Assembly: GCA_000711775.1 (NCBI GenBank)
Contig: ARYC01000435.1
Span: forward strand, 62,001-126,000
Length of the DNA stretch: 64,000 nt
Source of the DNA: Oxytricha trifallax
Taxonomy: Eukaryota; Ciliophora; Spirotrichea; Sporadotrichida; Oxytrichidae
Direction: 5' to 3'
Below are positions 14,001 to 24,812 of the stretch, piece by piece; positions within the stretch are counted from its first letter, which is position 1, and each line of letters starts with the position of its first letter. The notes under the pieces are model-generated. The model was not told where the DNA came from. It made no database searches and saw nothing but the letters and a program-made list of their open reading frames with translations. Both the position numbers and the translations under genes were made by a program.

Positions 14001-15767
14001 ATTAGGGCTCTTAACTTGTTATAACTTATTGAGCAGATTCAAATTGCTACATTTTCTACTCTAAATTTTTCTATATGCTTTCTAAGTTCTCTCTTATATC
14101 ATTTTCCATTTTAGAAATCAGAAATTTTCTTCGTTCTTCATCATTCTTTAAAGTTTGGTACTAGTTATAATCAATTTTGAAGTTTCTTATGATTTTCAAT
14201 TCGTTTTATCTTAAGCTTAAAGTTGATTTTACAGACAAAGAATGAATATCTGATTTCCCGGTTTTATCTCCAATATCATTTGTTGAAAGTATCTAAAATT
14301 AAGCTTTATTTTCACACAAAAGATTTTACTTACAATTGGAATCTTGGGTGTTTATTAATTTCTACTTTACTCTTTCTTCTACTAACTCAATTATGACATT
14401 GAGTAAGTAGACTGTATTTATTCATACTTCCCCTATTTCCTTTCCTTATCAAGAATCATACTTAATAAACTCTTCTCTTCCACAGCTATCTCTTCGAATT
14501 CACCAAGCTATTAAGAATTCGGTAAGTGAGGTTTCTTGCACAGCCTATGCATAGTTTTCCAATCTTTAGTGGGATTGCGAGATTTTGATTGCTGTCGATT
14601 TTTGGAATTTTAGCTTAGAGATTACTGGGAAGATTTGTCATGTGCTTAGTTGGATTAGATATCTATAGGTTGACCACCGTGATTTGAAGACTTTGTTGAA
14701 AATACGTTCTAGTTTGAAATCTATACGATTGAAATTTAATTTATGAACTATATGAGCTTACAGTGTTTACTGATCTCATAGAATTTTATCTCTGTTTAAT
14801 AAAAGCAGTTTATGGCCTGACTCTTACACCTGTCTATTGCTTTTATTTTTTCTCACTTCCATTAATGTTTTAACTCAACACACTCTGCCTATCCTAAGTT
14901 TTTGGACTTGGAATAGAATGTTAATTTTCTATAACTGATAAAGCAACGTCTCCTTTCGATTAAGCTCCAAATTTCAAATTTATTTGGTTTTAAAAAGTAT
15001 TCTTATCAAGATTTACATTATCTTAATGTGATTATTGAAGCCTCTGTTACGATTATATTTAATTCAATGAACGGGGGGGGGAAGTTTCCTGCCCCCAGAC
15101 ACTTTCCTGCCCCAAAAGGTAGTTTCCTGCCCCCAACATTAAATTTTATGTTTTTGCAATAAAATTAATAGAAACAAATAAATTTCAATTTAAGTAACCA
15201 TAACCATGTACTATACAACATTTATTATTATATAATTTTCAAGGTACATAATTATTCTTTATCAAATTATATATTACTGACAAGGCTAAAATAAGTGTTT
15301 TTTTTATTAATTAATGCATTTTCATTAAATTTTAAATTGATTATCAAGGTAGAAATGATATTTGAAGCTAAATTTTTTTAAAAAAAACTATATCATAATT
15401 GATAAAAAAGATTCTTTGAAAATTATAAAAATTACATATTTTTATGTTTGGGGCAGGAAACTACCTTTTTGGGGGCAGGAAACTTCCCCCCTTGGGTGCA
15501 TATAAAATTTTGGGGCAGGAAACTTCCCCCCCCCAATGAACTGTAATTCTTCAAAGTAGTTTTGTGGTCTGTTTTTACATTAGAATTTAATGGCATATGT
15601 GCTGTCTCTCTTTAATCAAAAGTTTCTTCTTCGACAACTGAGGAGAGGAACTTGGAATGAGGCCTGTTAAAATTCTTTGTTGAAGTAGAATTCATTAAAA
15701 GCTTTGAAGATTAAGGCCTGATCAAGAGCCTTTAACTTGAAGAGTTTCCTAATTTCAAGTTTTTCAT
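11085..15767 (-). CDS. IQ-motif, coiled-coil low-complexity protein, interrupted by IESs and a 462-bp element
   Basis: The minus-strand start ATG is at 15767-15765 (MKNLKLGNSSSQRLL...). It is preceded by AT-rich non-coding sequence. The frame runs through a Ser/Gln/Asn-rich N-terminal half, a helical Glu/Lys-rich region (about 14150-14000), a Trp-containing segment near 13110, a long coiled coil (12890-12580) and an IQ motif (AARQIQKAFKRFKLRKHY, about 12030-11975) that would bind calmodulin or a related light chain. An acidic/Ser-rich and then Lys-rich tail follows. GT-AG introns: 14293-14333, 13871-13905, 13361-13402 and 12903-12990. IESs: AATGAAC-flanked element (15073-15534), ATAA (near 12382-12418), AGGAGC (12046-12197) and AACT (11594-11643). 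The junction at about 13150-13215 and the 3' end (about 11085-11370) are unresolved. No orthologue recognised. Confidence 0.75.
11594..11643. other. IES, 50 bp, pointer AGTT
   Basis: Plus-strand AGTT at 11590-11593 and 11640-11643. Excision joins ...SSNSSVT to EESIRTED on the minus strand. Confidence 0.7.
12046..12197. other. IES, 152 bp, pointer GCTCCT
   Basis: GCTCCT at 12040-12045 and 12192-12197. Excision fuses ...IPGLNNQGA to LNNAARQIQKAF, joining the upstream segment directly to the IQ motif. No GT-AG pair gives this frame. Confidence 0.8.
12382..12418. other. IES, 37 bp, pointer TTAT
   Basis: TTAT at 12378-12381 and 12415-12418. Excision joins minus-strand ...RIIWNMLNK to FVNEAALNQ in frame. 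Confidence 0.65.
15073..15534. mobile_element. 462-bp G-rich terminal-inverted-repeat element, 7-bp flanking repeat AATGAAC
   Basis: AATGAAC stands at 15066-15072 and 15535-15541, directly against the element ends. The left end is a run of G followed by AAGTTTCCTGCCCC. The core GTTTCCTGCCCC, or a close variant, occurs three times in the left 65 bp. Three inverted copies of the same core occur in the right ~100 bp, ending in a run of C. The middle is AT-rich and non-coding. It sits inside the coding region of the IQ-motif gene, and precise removal leaving one AATGAAC restores the frame. This fits either a small non-autonomous DNA transposon (MITE-like) or an IES derived from one. No transposase is encoded. 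Confidence 0.8.
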
Positions 15768-16016
15768 TTTATTATATATGATTTATGAAATTAATTTATT
15801 TATTTCTTTTTTATTTTTCAAATTGATAAAAATAAATTAGGTTAGCATTGTATCTTACAAATAAAAAGTAGTTTTTCAGGAATATAATATAGTTTTATAA
15901 AATAATATAATAGTTAGTTTTATAATTTTATTAGTAATATAAATATATAGTTTATTTATAAAATTAATGGAGGCATTAATAGCAAAACTTATAGATACAA
16001 ATTATAGATTTCTTAA

Positions 16017-18482
16017 TCATCTTTTATATTTAGAAACGTTTGACTTGGTGGGCGAAGTTTCATAACTTCTAGCTGATCTTTTACATATAATGTAAATATA
16101 ATTAATAAAGCATTATAACTTATAATTTTATAAATCTCTTTTTCAAAATTGATGGAGGGACCTGAGATTGATGACTAGCGTTATCAGGCCAGGCTTTCAT
16201 GCCGTATTTGTTCAAAGATATCTCACTTTCCTTTCTCATCTTGCCACTCTCACTTTTCAACTTGAACTAGCTGTCATAGTCCTGAAGTTAAGAATTGCCT
16301 CTGTGACTACTTGAATAGCCGGCATGGCTTCTAGAATCTCTTCTTGAGTCTCTTCTTGATTTAGTACTTTTTGGAGGGGTGAAACGGCAAGTTCTACATC
16401 TGCAAGAAGCATTAGATCTCTTCTTCTGTTAAGCTGAGATTAGACTCTGCTTGTCACTCCTGTCATCAATGACTCTATCCAGAAATTTGACAGTCTTCCT
16501 TTCAAATTTAGCATCTCTTCTCTTGTTGTGAGTAGAATCATGAAGTGATGGGTGAAAAACTGAGCTGGAATCAAAAGTTTAGTAATCGTTTTGATTGTAG
16601 CTTGATTTAATGATTGATCTCAAATTTCCAGTCTAGTATGGCATAAACTTAGGCACTGGATAGCTTGAGTGATCATAAAAAGATGAGATTTTACTTTACA
16701 CAGTCAAAGGGTTGTGAAAATGAGAGTTAGAAACTAAGGAATGACAATGATCTAAGTTGCCTCTATCATAGCTTTTCATGGATTTGCATTTTTAAAACCT
16801 AAAATTTATCAAGAATATCATCATTTTTATAAATAAGTAATTTTAAATGGATAATATGCCGAGTTGGTGGGGACAACAAGATCTTTGACACATAGATTTA
16901 TCATAATAACTTTGCTTGTAAGAAGAAGGAGCTGCACTCTGACCATCTTTGCTGAAATCACCTCGAGAATGAAAGTCAGATTAGTAAACAGATGTCCTTC
17001 TTCTTGGTTTCTCATGGGATCTTAAGAGACTTTTGCTTCTTGATCTGAAAGGTCTCTAATTCTTTGTCATAGATAGAAAAGATCTTGTGTCAGAATATTT
17101 ATATGAGTTATAAGAAAAAAAGAAAGAATCGTTAACCTTTCTTGAAGACCTTGAAAAACGATAAGCTGATTAACTTTGAGGCGATTGAAATTTCTTGTTC
17201 TTTTCAGATTTTTCAATCACTAAAACATCTTTTGCATTTTCTAGAAGAAGAGGGTACATTTTCGTGAAGACTTAGTAGCTTTTCACAGGGTTAAGCTTGA
17301 AATGCTTTGCAATTTAGCTTCTCAGTTCACTCAAGAAACAGTCTTTAGTGTGAACTTTGATTAATAAATAATTGATACTAAATGAGCCATTAAAGTAAGC
17401 TTTCTCACCAACAATCACAGGAAATTTTCTATCATTTACTTGATTTATCAGTTCTTGCTCTTCTTGATAGTGAAACCCATACATGTACTTGTATGTTTCG
17501 GATCCAAGTGTTCTAAACTTAGGCAACTCGGCTTCCAATACTCTTTAATTTCTCTCTTTGATGTAGCGGTAAGTGCTGTCTGAAACTTTTCGCTTCATGT
17601 AAGCAATCACATCCTCGAAATCTTCATCAGAGATTCTCTTGATCATGTACCCAGAATCTTTGAGAAAATGAATTTCCACATATCCAAGAATTTTCTGATA
17701 TCAAAGTAACTTTCTTTGTGTCTATGCAGCTGCATCAGAGGTCTTGTTCCTCAAATCTATCTGTTTACTTCTTGGACCTAAAGTTGTTTCTCCTAACCTT
17801 TGTCCATCATCAACTTTCATTCCAATTGTATAGCATGAAGAAGTTTCATAGTTCTTTCTTCGATCATTACTTGATTTTGGAAGTGAATCTTGAGGATGGA
17901 TTTAGTTTTGGGCTGTGCCAAATCTACTAGCTCTTTCATCAAGAATCTACTCTCCATTGAAATACAATTTCTCTATGGAGATGTCTCTTTCTTTGGGTAT
18001 GAGAAAACTTGGTGTATCCTTTAGCAAATTTGCAGTAAATTATATATTTTACAAACATGAAAAAACATCTGTAAACTTAGCATTCTATTTTGATTTATGG
18101 TTATATTTAATTATATTTTTTCTCAAGAACAACAAACAACTACATTATTTTCCAAAAAGGAAAAAAAACTAAATATTAATTTTATAATCTCAGTAGGTCT
18201 TGATCTTGAGTTATTTGCAAAACTGAACTCAGGGTTATCCTTAACTGAAAATTAGTCAAAATCTTGTAATTCAAATTTCTAGATCGAATTTTGAATGTTA
18301 GACATTTCAATAGATCTGTCGATCTGCATGGAAGGACTCTAGATACCTGATGATCTTTGGGGTGAAGAAGCTTTATCTTGAATATCATCAAGAGAATCGA
18401 GAGACATTTTATCATCGTAGGCAAATTGCATCGTCTAATCAATGTTTGAATTTTCAATCAACTATCTAAGGTTGAACTCCAT
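16017..18482 (-). CDS. Ser/Arg-rich protein of unknown function, with an in-frame TGA (one gene or two tandem genes)
   Basis: Minus-strand ATG at 18482-18480 (MEFNLRQLIENSNIDQTMQF...), last TGA at 16019-16017. The N-terminal part is acidic/Ser-rich. An interruption at about 18015-18190 is unresolved. The next segment (about 18005-17704) is coding-like, then a TGA at 17703-17701 lies in frame. Directly after it the same frame continues for a long stretch (ILGYVEIHFLKDSGYMIKRI, then a Tyr-rich folded-looking region to about 17230), followed by Ser/Arg-rich sequence with many RS and SR pairs down to 16160. A last interruption (about 16070-16165) is bridged by a short repeat (ATC or TCAG). Either an unrecognised IES or error removes the TGA, or a second gene begins at a Met near 17645. 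No domain was confidently recognised. Confidence 0.6.
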
Positions 18483-18669
18483 ATCTTTTATTTTGAAATT
18501 ATTAATTATAAATCTCAATTCTACTCTTCAATTTGATTATGAATCCTTGGAACTTATAATTTAAGAGGTTATTAAATTCTAAAATTTAGACCTAAATTTC
18601 AAAAATATTCAAAGTTTACTTATTATACCTCAACAATTTTTCAGTCCAGTTTAAATTTATACAATTAAA

Positions 18670-20283
18670 ATGTAAATTAATTAAAATTAGCAGTTCTCTG
18701 GGGAACCTTAAAATAATTAGAATCAAGATGCTAGTGGGTTCCCAGATTTTGACGACGAAATGTCTTAGCACAGTCAAGAAGATCATGAACTAATGAATAC
18801 TCCATTGAGTTCAATTTGTTATCCAATTTTCAGCTAGCAACAATAAAACCAGCCTTAATACAACTAATATTTGAAACTAGGTTAGATGCCCTTTGATACC
18901 TAATCTTAACTTAATTTGGACAAACTTTCTTAAATTACCGGTGGCTCAACCAGGACTTCAAATCAAACTCCAACTATAAATTAGATTGCTTAGAAGAAGC
19001 GAGATGATGGATTTAAATATATCCCTCAAGTTACCTTCGAGTATCATGAACATATGACTGTTGAGCATTTAATTTCAAACTCAATTTAAGGATTTCTAAT
19101 ATGGCTTTTAAAAGTGAAAGGTCCCATGTATGATGAGCAAATTATGCCATTCTACAAAGACGAGTAAAAATTTATTAAAAGGCCTAATGGCTAAGATATC
19201 ACTTCTGAACCTCGAAGAATAATTAGGTCTGTCCTGGGGACGAATGCTAAAGTATTTTCAAAGGACAACTTTGGAAAGTATAAATTGAACGGAGAGGAAG
19301 CTGTTTAGAAGTATCTTAGCGAATTGATAGTGAAATATATGCGATTAAGAAGTGAAACTGAAGAATAGGAAGGTAAACAGCTTCCACAGAGTACAGATGA
19401 ATTTTAAGTTCCTCCTCATATTAAGGAAAGAGCTGAAATCTTATTTGATGAAGAGTTTCAAAAGAACACATGCTAAGAGGACTATATAAATTAAGTGATA
19501 GCAAATATGAGTGGAGATGAAGATACTAGACCTCCCTCAAATTCTGAAATTTAACTTAACAACCCTGAAGATTATTCATATTTTTCCACATCAACTACTA
19601 ATTAAGCTTAAAAATCAGGAGGGGTAAAGGGACCGAATGGGAAAAAACTAAACACAAACTATCACTATGACAAAGCAATAAATCTGTTTAACTTCATGGA
19701 TGACATGGTGAATAAAATGCCTAACTCAAGCATATAAAAAACTCATTAAGATCCACTTTTATTTGTTAAAGACTTAAAAGATAAGGATTTACTTGAGCTT
19801 TTAAACTCTAAAGATGAAAGGTTCAAAGGTATGATGGAATTTTATGCGATATTTAGAGACATAATAGCTCACGAGAGAATGAGTGATTTGCATGATAAGT
19901 ATAGCAAAATGAATAAAATGGCAAGTTAGCTTGAAGAGATGTGCAAAAATGTTAACTATGTTGATGAGGCTTTAAAATTTTTATCAACTCATTCTTATAA
20001 GGACAACTCTTTTGTGAAGACTCCTTTCATAGATCCAAGTTAAAATTAGCAAATGATGTTTGGATCAAGTTAGAAAGTGCCTGGTGGGGGCCACGTTCTA
20101 TCTTCAGGAATAAAAATATTCAATAATTCAAACATGCCAACAAGTTCAGAAATGAGAAATGGAGGAGGAGGGACAAATAGTAATAATTAAAATGGGAAAA
20201 AGCCAATTATGGGGTTAGGACCTACAGCTCCAAATAAGTTCAAAGTTGCTCATCCTTAGCAATAGTTACAATAATATCGTTGA
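18670..20283 (+). CDS. Uninterrupted 537-aa protein of unknown function
   Basis: One continuous frame from ATG 18670-18672 to TGA 20281-20283, with TAA/TAG read as Gln. It needs no intron or IES. The first ~115 residues are Asn/Gln/Ser-rich. From about codon 120 (FKYIPQVTFEYHEHMTVEHL) a folded-looking domain follows, with a hydrophobic helix (GFLIWLLKVKGPMYDEQ), mixed charged helices, and a second helical region at about 19680-20010 (AINLFNFMDDMVNKM, later LLELLNSKDERFKGMMEFYA). The tail is Gly/Asn/Gln-rich. I do not recognise the family. Confidence 0.85.
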
Positions 20284-20342
20284 TTTAACTTAAATTTTAT
20301 TTAATATCTTCAAATCTTAGTTTAATTATTGTCAATTTATAG

Positions 20343-21459
20343 GTATTAAAAAAGCAGTATATTTAAGTGCCGAGCTAAACAGTACTAAAATTAACTTTAA
20401 ATAAATGGATAGGTATTTTATTATTCTAAAATAATCGCAATTAGGTATGATTTTCTTCATTTTTATAATTAGTAAAAATAGGGTAAAAAATAAACTTTTA
20501 AAATTGATCAACTGTAAAGACTAGAAGCAACTTCAGATATCAGAAATATTTTGATGAAACAATTTTTCCAGAACTTTAAACAAATTAAAATACATGAAAA
20601 TGGTTCATAACAAGTAAAAGTCAATTTTCTTAATGATATCGATATTTGCCTAATGTCAATTAAGATCGAGTCTGAATAAATTTGCAGATTATTTTTATCA
20701 ACTTATAATAAGAATCCCCAACAAGTAATTTAATTCAGAGTTCTTGATCCCTCAATCTTTATGGATTAAGAACTAAATAAGGTTATCGAAATCTTGAAAA
20801 ATTAAATAAGTGGCCATTAAATGGTCACTTATAAATTACAATTCCCATTCTAATAAGTTTAAACTTCTGCCGAATATTCAAAAATCTAAGCAATATTCAA
20901 AGTATAAAACATCATGCAAAATAACATAAAAACCGATGTCAAACTTGTGAGATCATTTAGAATCTGGTAGAAATGCCTGCTTAATAAGTATTTGGATTTA
21001 ATCTCTTAAAACATGAGAAAAACTAAGAAGAAAGTATTGCATCAAAGATTCATTTTCATTACTAAGCTTATCCAATTTCGATAGAGATAGGCCTTTAAAA
21101 AGTGGAATTTAAGGGCTAAAATTTTAAGTGCTTAAACTTCAAATTCGTTTGATTTGAGAAAGTCTTCTATGAAACCATAATTTGGTGCTTTACAAGTATT
21201 AAATCGCTTGTTAAATTTTAGGAAAGAGTCTATGAGTTTACCTAGCCCTCTGAAGTCTAAAATAAGTGCTTTTTAGTAGTGGAAAATTAACATTGACATG
21301 CCACTTACTTTTGATTATACATTGAGAAATAGAGTTGTATCTCTAACACTTCTTGCTAATTCAATATTAAAGAAACATAAATAAAATAATAAAGTTTAAT
21401 TAATATCATTATATTATCATAATTATTATATTGAATTCAAAACTATGATTAAATCTTGA
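20343..21459 (+). CDS. Lys/Gln-rich helical protein, 5' end unresolved
   Basis: A clear frame runs from about 20525 (LEATSDIRNILMKQFFQNFK) to TGA 21457-21459. Upstream, open sequence extends to an AG acceptor at 20341-20342, with a possible 28-bp intron at 20445-20472, but no convincing initiator was found. The ATG at 20405 leads into a different frame. The sequence has repeated Trp- and Phe-containing basic helices (SFRIWQKCLLNKYLDL, then FRQRQAFKKWNLRAKIL). These resemble the W/K/R helices of centrin-binding (Sfi1-type) repeats, but this is a weak similarity. It could be separate from the upstream 537-aa gene or spliced to it. Confidence 0.55.
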
Positions 21460-21755
21460 CATTTAGATATAACTACATTACTTCCTAAAAGTTTATGGAA
21501 ACATTTTTATATCTATATGTAATCATAAAATATTGTCCATATATTATTTTAATAATCCTAAATATAATTATACTTTAAATTAAATAAGATTTAGTGATAC
21601 CATTATATTTCAGCCATAATGATGAAGAATCTTAGTTTCATCAAGAAACTTGCTTTTCATGAGATTAAAGACATGAGTATGAAATATTAATCTATATTTT
21701 AGTATCCACATTGAAATAAGTGTCCCCTTATTTGTTTCCTCCATAATAATTATTA

Positions 21756-24382
21756 ATGAGTGACAGTAAAAGCAAGCATTTGCAGTAGAAATTCAGGAGT
21801 GGTTTCCACACAAATAATAGTCTCTCCCTATCCAGTTAATAAAACGCTGGTGGAAGCAGTAGTCCTTTTTACAAATCTATTATTATACCTAGACTTGATG
21901 ACAACCAAAAAGCAAAGCTAGTTCTCAAGGTAGGTTAGAATATAAAACTTGAATTAAGGACATTTCATATTAAATGATAAATTTATCAATTCACTAATAA
22001 ATACCTATAGATTATAAGAGATAGAGAAAATCGAGAAAATTTGAAAAGCATGAGATTAATGATTGATAATTGGAAGATGCATGTTGCAATTGCAAGAGAA
22101 GCAGCAATCAATAAATCTGATTTTGCTTTGAATAAATTTTAATGATAATGTTCCATCATAAAAGGGGATTGCTTTAATTTTTTATCTTAGTTCAATAGCA
22201 TAGCAGTAAAACATGAGAAATTAGAGTTTCAAAAGAAGATGGGAGAATCCTAAAATCAAGGAGCAATTCAATGGTAAATATTAAAATAAATTTAAATTCT
22301 TTTATTAGACCAATCCTACAGATGTGGATATTCAATCATTAAGGGAATTTATCAAACGAAGAAGCTACACATTGATGACATAGTTTATATTTGTTAAAAT
22401 AAATCAAAAGAGTAATATTAAACTATGAGTGAAATTTATTTTTTAATATCTATATTAATTTAAGACCTGAATAAATAGAAAATACAAAGACAATTTTTCA
22501 AAACTTGGCAGCGATTGATTTTCCAAAACACAGATAAATCTTAATCTGTAAAAAATACTATGAAAAATTACTTCCAAATTTTCAACAATATATTAGAAAA
22601 AAATAAGTAACTAGCTTTAAATAAATGGAAGCGTGTTTTAATCAAGCAGCAACAACCTATCATTTAATATCTTATTTTTTATGATACAAAAATATTGAAT
22701 ATCATTAATAAAGATTATAAGAGTTTTTTATCATCTCCCCATTAAAAAATAATTTTAATATAACCTATTTCAGTATACACTAAAGAGTCCTAATACATAA
22801 ACAATGCAATAATACAAACGCAGGCTTAAATTAATTAATCATTAGAAGATAAAATCAATCAAAGATTGGAGTTTATATAACAAAACAAACATAGGTTAAG
22901 AATGATTGATTTTTGCGAAAAATTATAAACTATAGAGAATAGAAAAATGAACGAAGTATTTCAAACAATCAGACTGTACGCTAACTAAATAATAATTTTT
23001 GCAATAAACTAGCTCATTTTGAAATTTAATATATTATAGTGATTTTGCTTTTATCCTTGGCTATATGCTATATAGATATATGGCTATAAAAACTTTTACG
23101 CTAGTCAATATTTGACGAATTAAAAGTAGATTAGAGACAAATTCGAGATGATAGAAAGGGAAAAATAAATAATGGAGGACGAGTATGGTAACTCCTTAAC
23201 CCTAAATGAAGATTTATAATATCAATTTGAAGCAATAGTGAAAGTGAGCTGTCAGAGATGCTATTAGAATAGAGCCCAGCAGTAATATGGGGTAACCTAG
23301 TTTGATCAGATCTAGTATTATTCAAATGGCTCTTCTCAAAATGGATACTATTAGTAAAATACAGTTGGTTAGAGGCCAAGCATCATAGTTGAAGAAGCCA
23401 TTGAAAGCTCAATGTCAAATATGGACATGACCAAAACTGACAAAAGTCTCAAAAGACCTATTGATTAGTACAATTCGCAGTTTCCTCCAAGCAGTGGACA
23501 TTTCAGTAATTAGGACTTTAATAACGATGATGAGTAGGACTTTTAACAAAATCGAGATTCCGATGCTAATTTTAGAGAGGAACTTACGAGTATGAACAAT
23601 TAGAATCAAATAATGCAGTCTACAGGCGTTTCAAACTTCGGCTCTGGTCATCAAAGTGGAAGATCCACCACAGATTAAAATATGAATTTATATTTTTTTG
23701 CAGATTTTACAAGGAGCTCTCCCAGCAACCTTCTCTCAAGAATGACAATTGACTCAGGAGCAAATTCAATCTAAAATTACTAATAAAACTCTGGATTTCT
23801 TCAAGCCCGTCGTTTTACATTCAGCCCAATGATAGGTTCAAACGCTAATTAACTCACTGCAGGATACTAAGTAATATAGGAGTCTCAAAATGAATGCGAG
23901 AGCAGCTTTAAAACAGACAATTCTCAAGGTGGAAACAATCTCATTCAAATTTAAAGCTAACCAATGATGATTAATAGCATGTCTTATGATTAATTACAGA
24001 ATGCTCAAAATGTAGATCTTAACAATAATTATTATTAAAAAATGTGATTAGAAATTATCTTCTCGCTTAAAAATTAGCAATTTGTGAGAAAAAATTTACT
24101 ATAGTAATTTTTAAACTAAATAATTTGACAGCTGGAGGATCGAGTAAAGACATAGTGCATCAATATTTCGACTTCCTACACAAAGAAAACGAAAATCTAA
24201 ACTTTAACATTTATCAATTAGAACAGTAACATGAGCAGGAAGAACTTTAGTATTCATAAGAAATGGAATAATATGAATAGAAAATAAAATCTTTAGAGGC
24301 AGAAATATTGGAAATTTAGAATTAAGCGAAGGGGAGTAATTTAAGAGATGAAATGAGAGAGCTCGAAGATTTTGATTTTTGA
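21756..24382 (+). CDS. Unknown protein with N-terminal Ser-rich, central helical and C-terminal acidic coiled-coil parts
   Basis: ATG 21756-21758 (MSDSKSKHLQQKFRSGFHTN), TGA 24380-24382. A canonical intron lies at 21930-22010. After about 22140 the frame is interrupted. A TTGCTTT repeat pair flanks a candidate IES there, but the two possible continuations are both open for a long way and I could not choose. The segment from 23110 to about 24040 is Asn/Gln/Ser-rich and unambiguous. After another interruption (about 24045-24130) the end is a Glu/Gln-rich coiled coil (HEQEELQYSQEMEQYEQ) ending DEMRELEDFDF. No family recognised. Confidence 0.55.
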
Positions 24383-24812
24383 TAAAAAAGATTTTATAAA
24401 ACAATTTTTATAAGTTAGTGAAAGCCTTTAATCTTAAATAGGCAATTAATACATTATAGGTTATCAAATAAGTTTTTAATAAGTTAATTTTAGAAATGTT
24501 ATTTTTATATAGGATGTCATTATAGGAAGTTAAGGATTAATAAATTTCAGAGGATTGAAAAGCATTTCAATTTTTATAATCTATAAATTGATATTAGAAT
24601 ATTTATAGAGATGAGATTCTAAATTGGAGGGTATTTAAGAATCAACCAATAACTATTAAATACAATTAAACTAAAATTTAAATCTTTTTGGCTCTAATTT
24701 CAAAAAGAATAGAATACTATTATCAAATATATTTAATTACTATTTGCCAATAATTTATATTCTATATTTCAAAATTGTTGTAAATTGAGGAATTCTATAT
24801 TATATTGTAATA
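24383..24812. other. Intergenic AT-rich spacer before the dynein gene
   Basis: No coding frame, RNA gene or repeat that I can support. It presumably holds the 3' and 5' ends of two macronuclear chromosomes. Confidence 0.55.
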
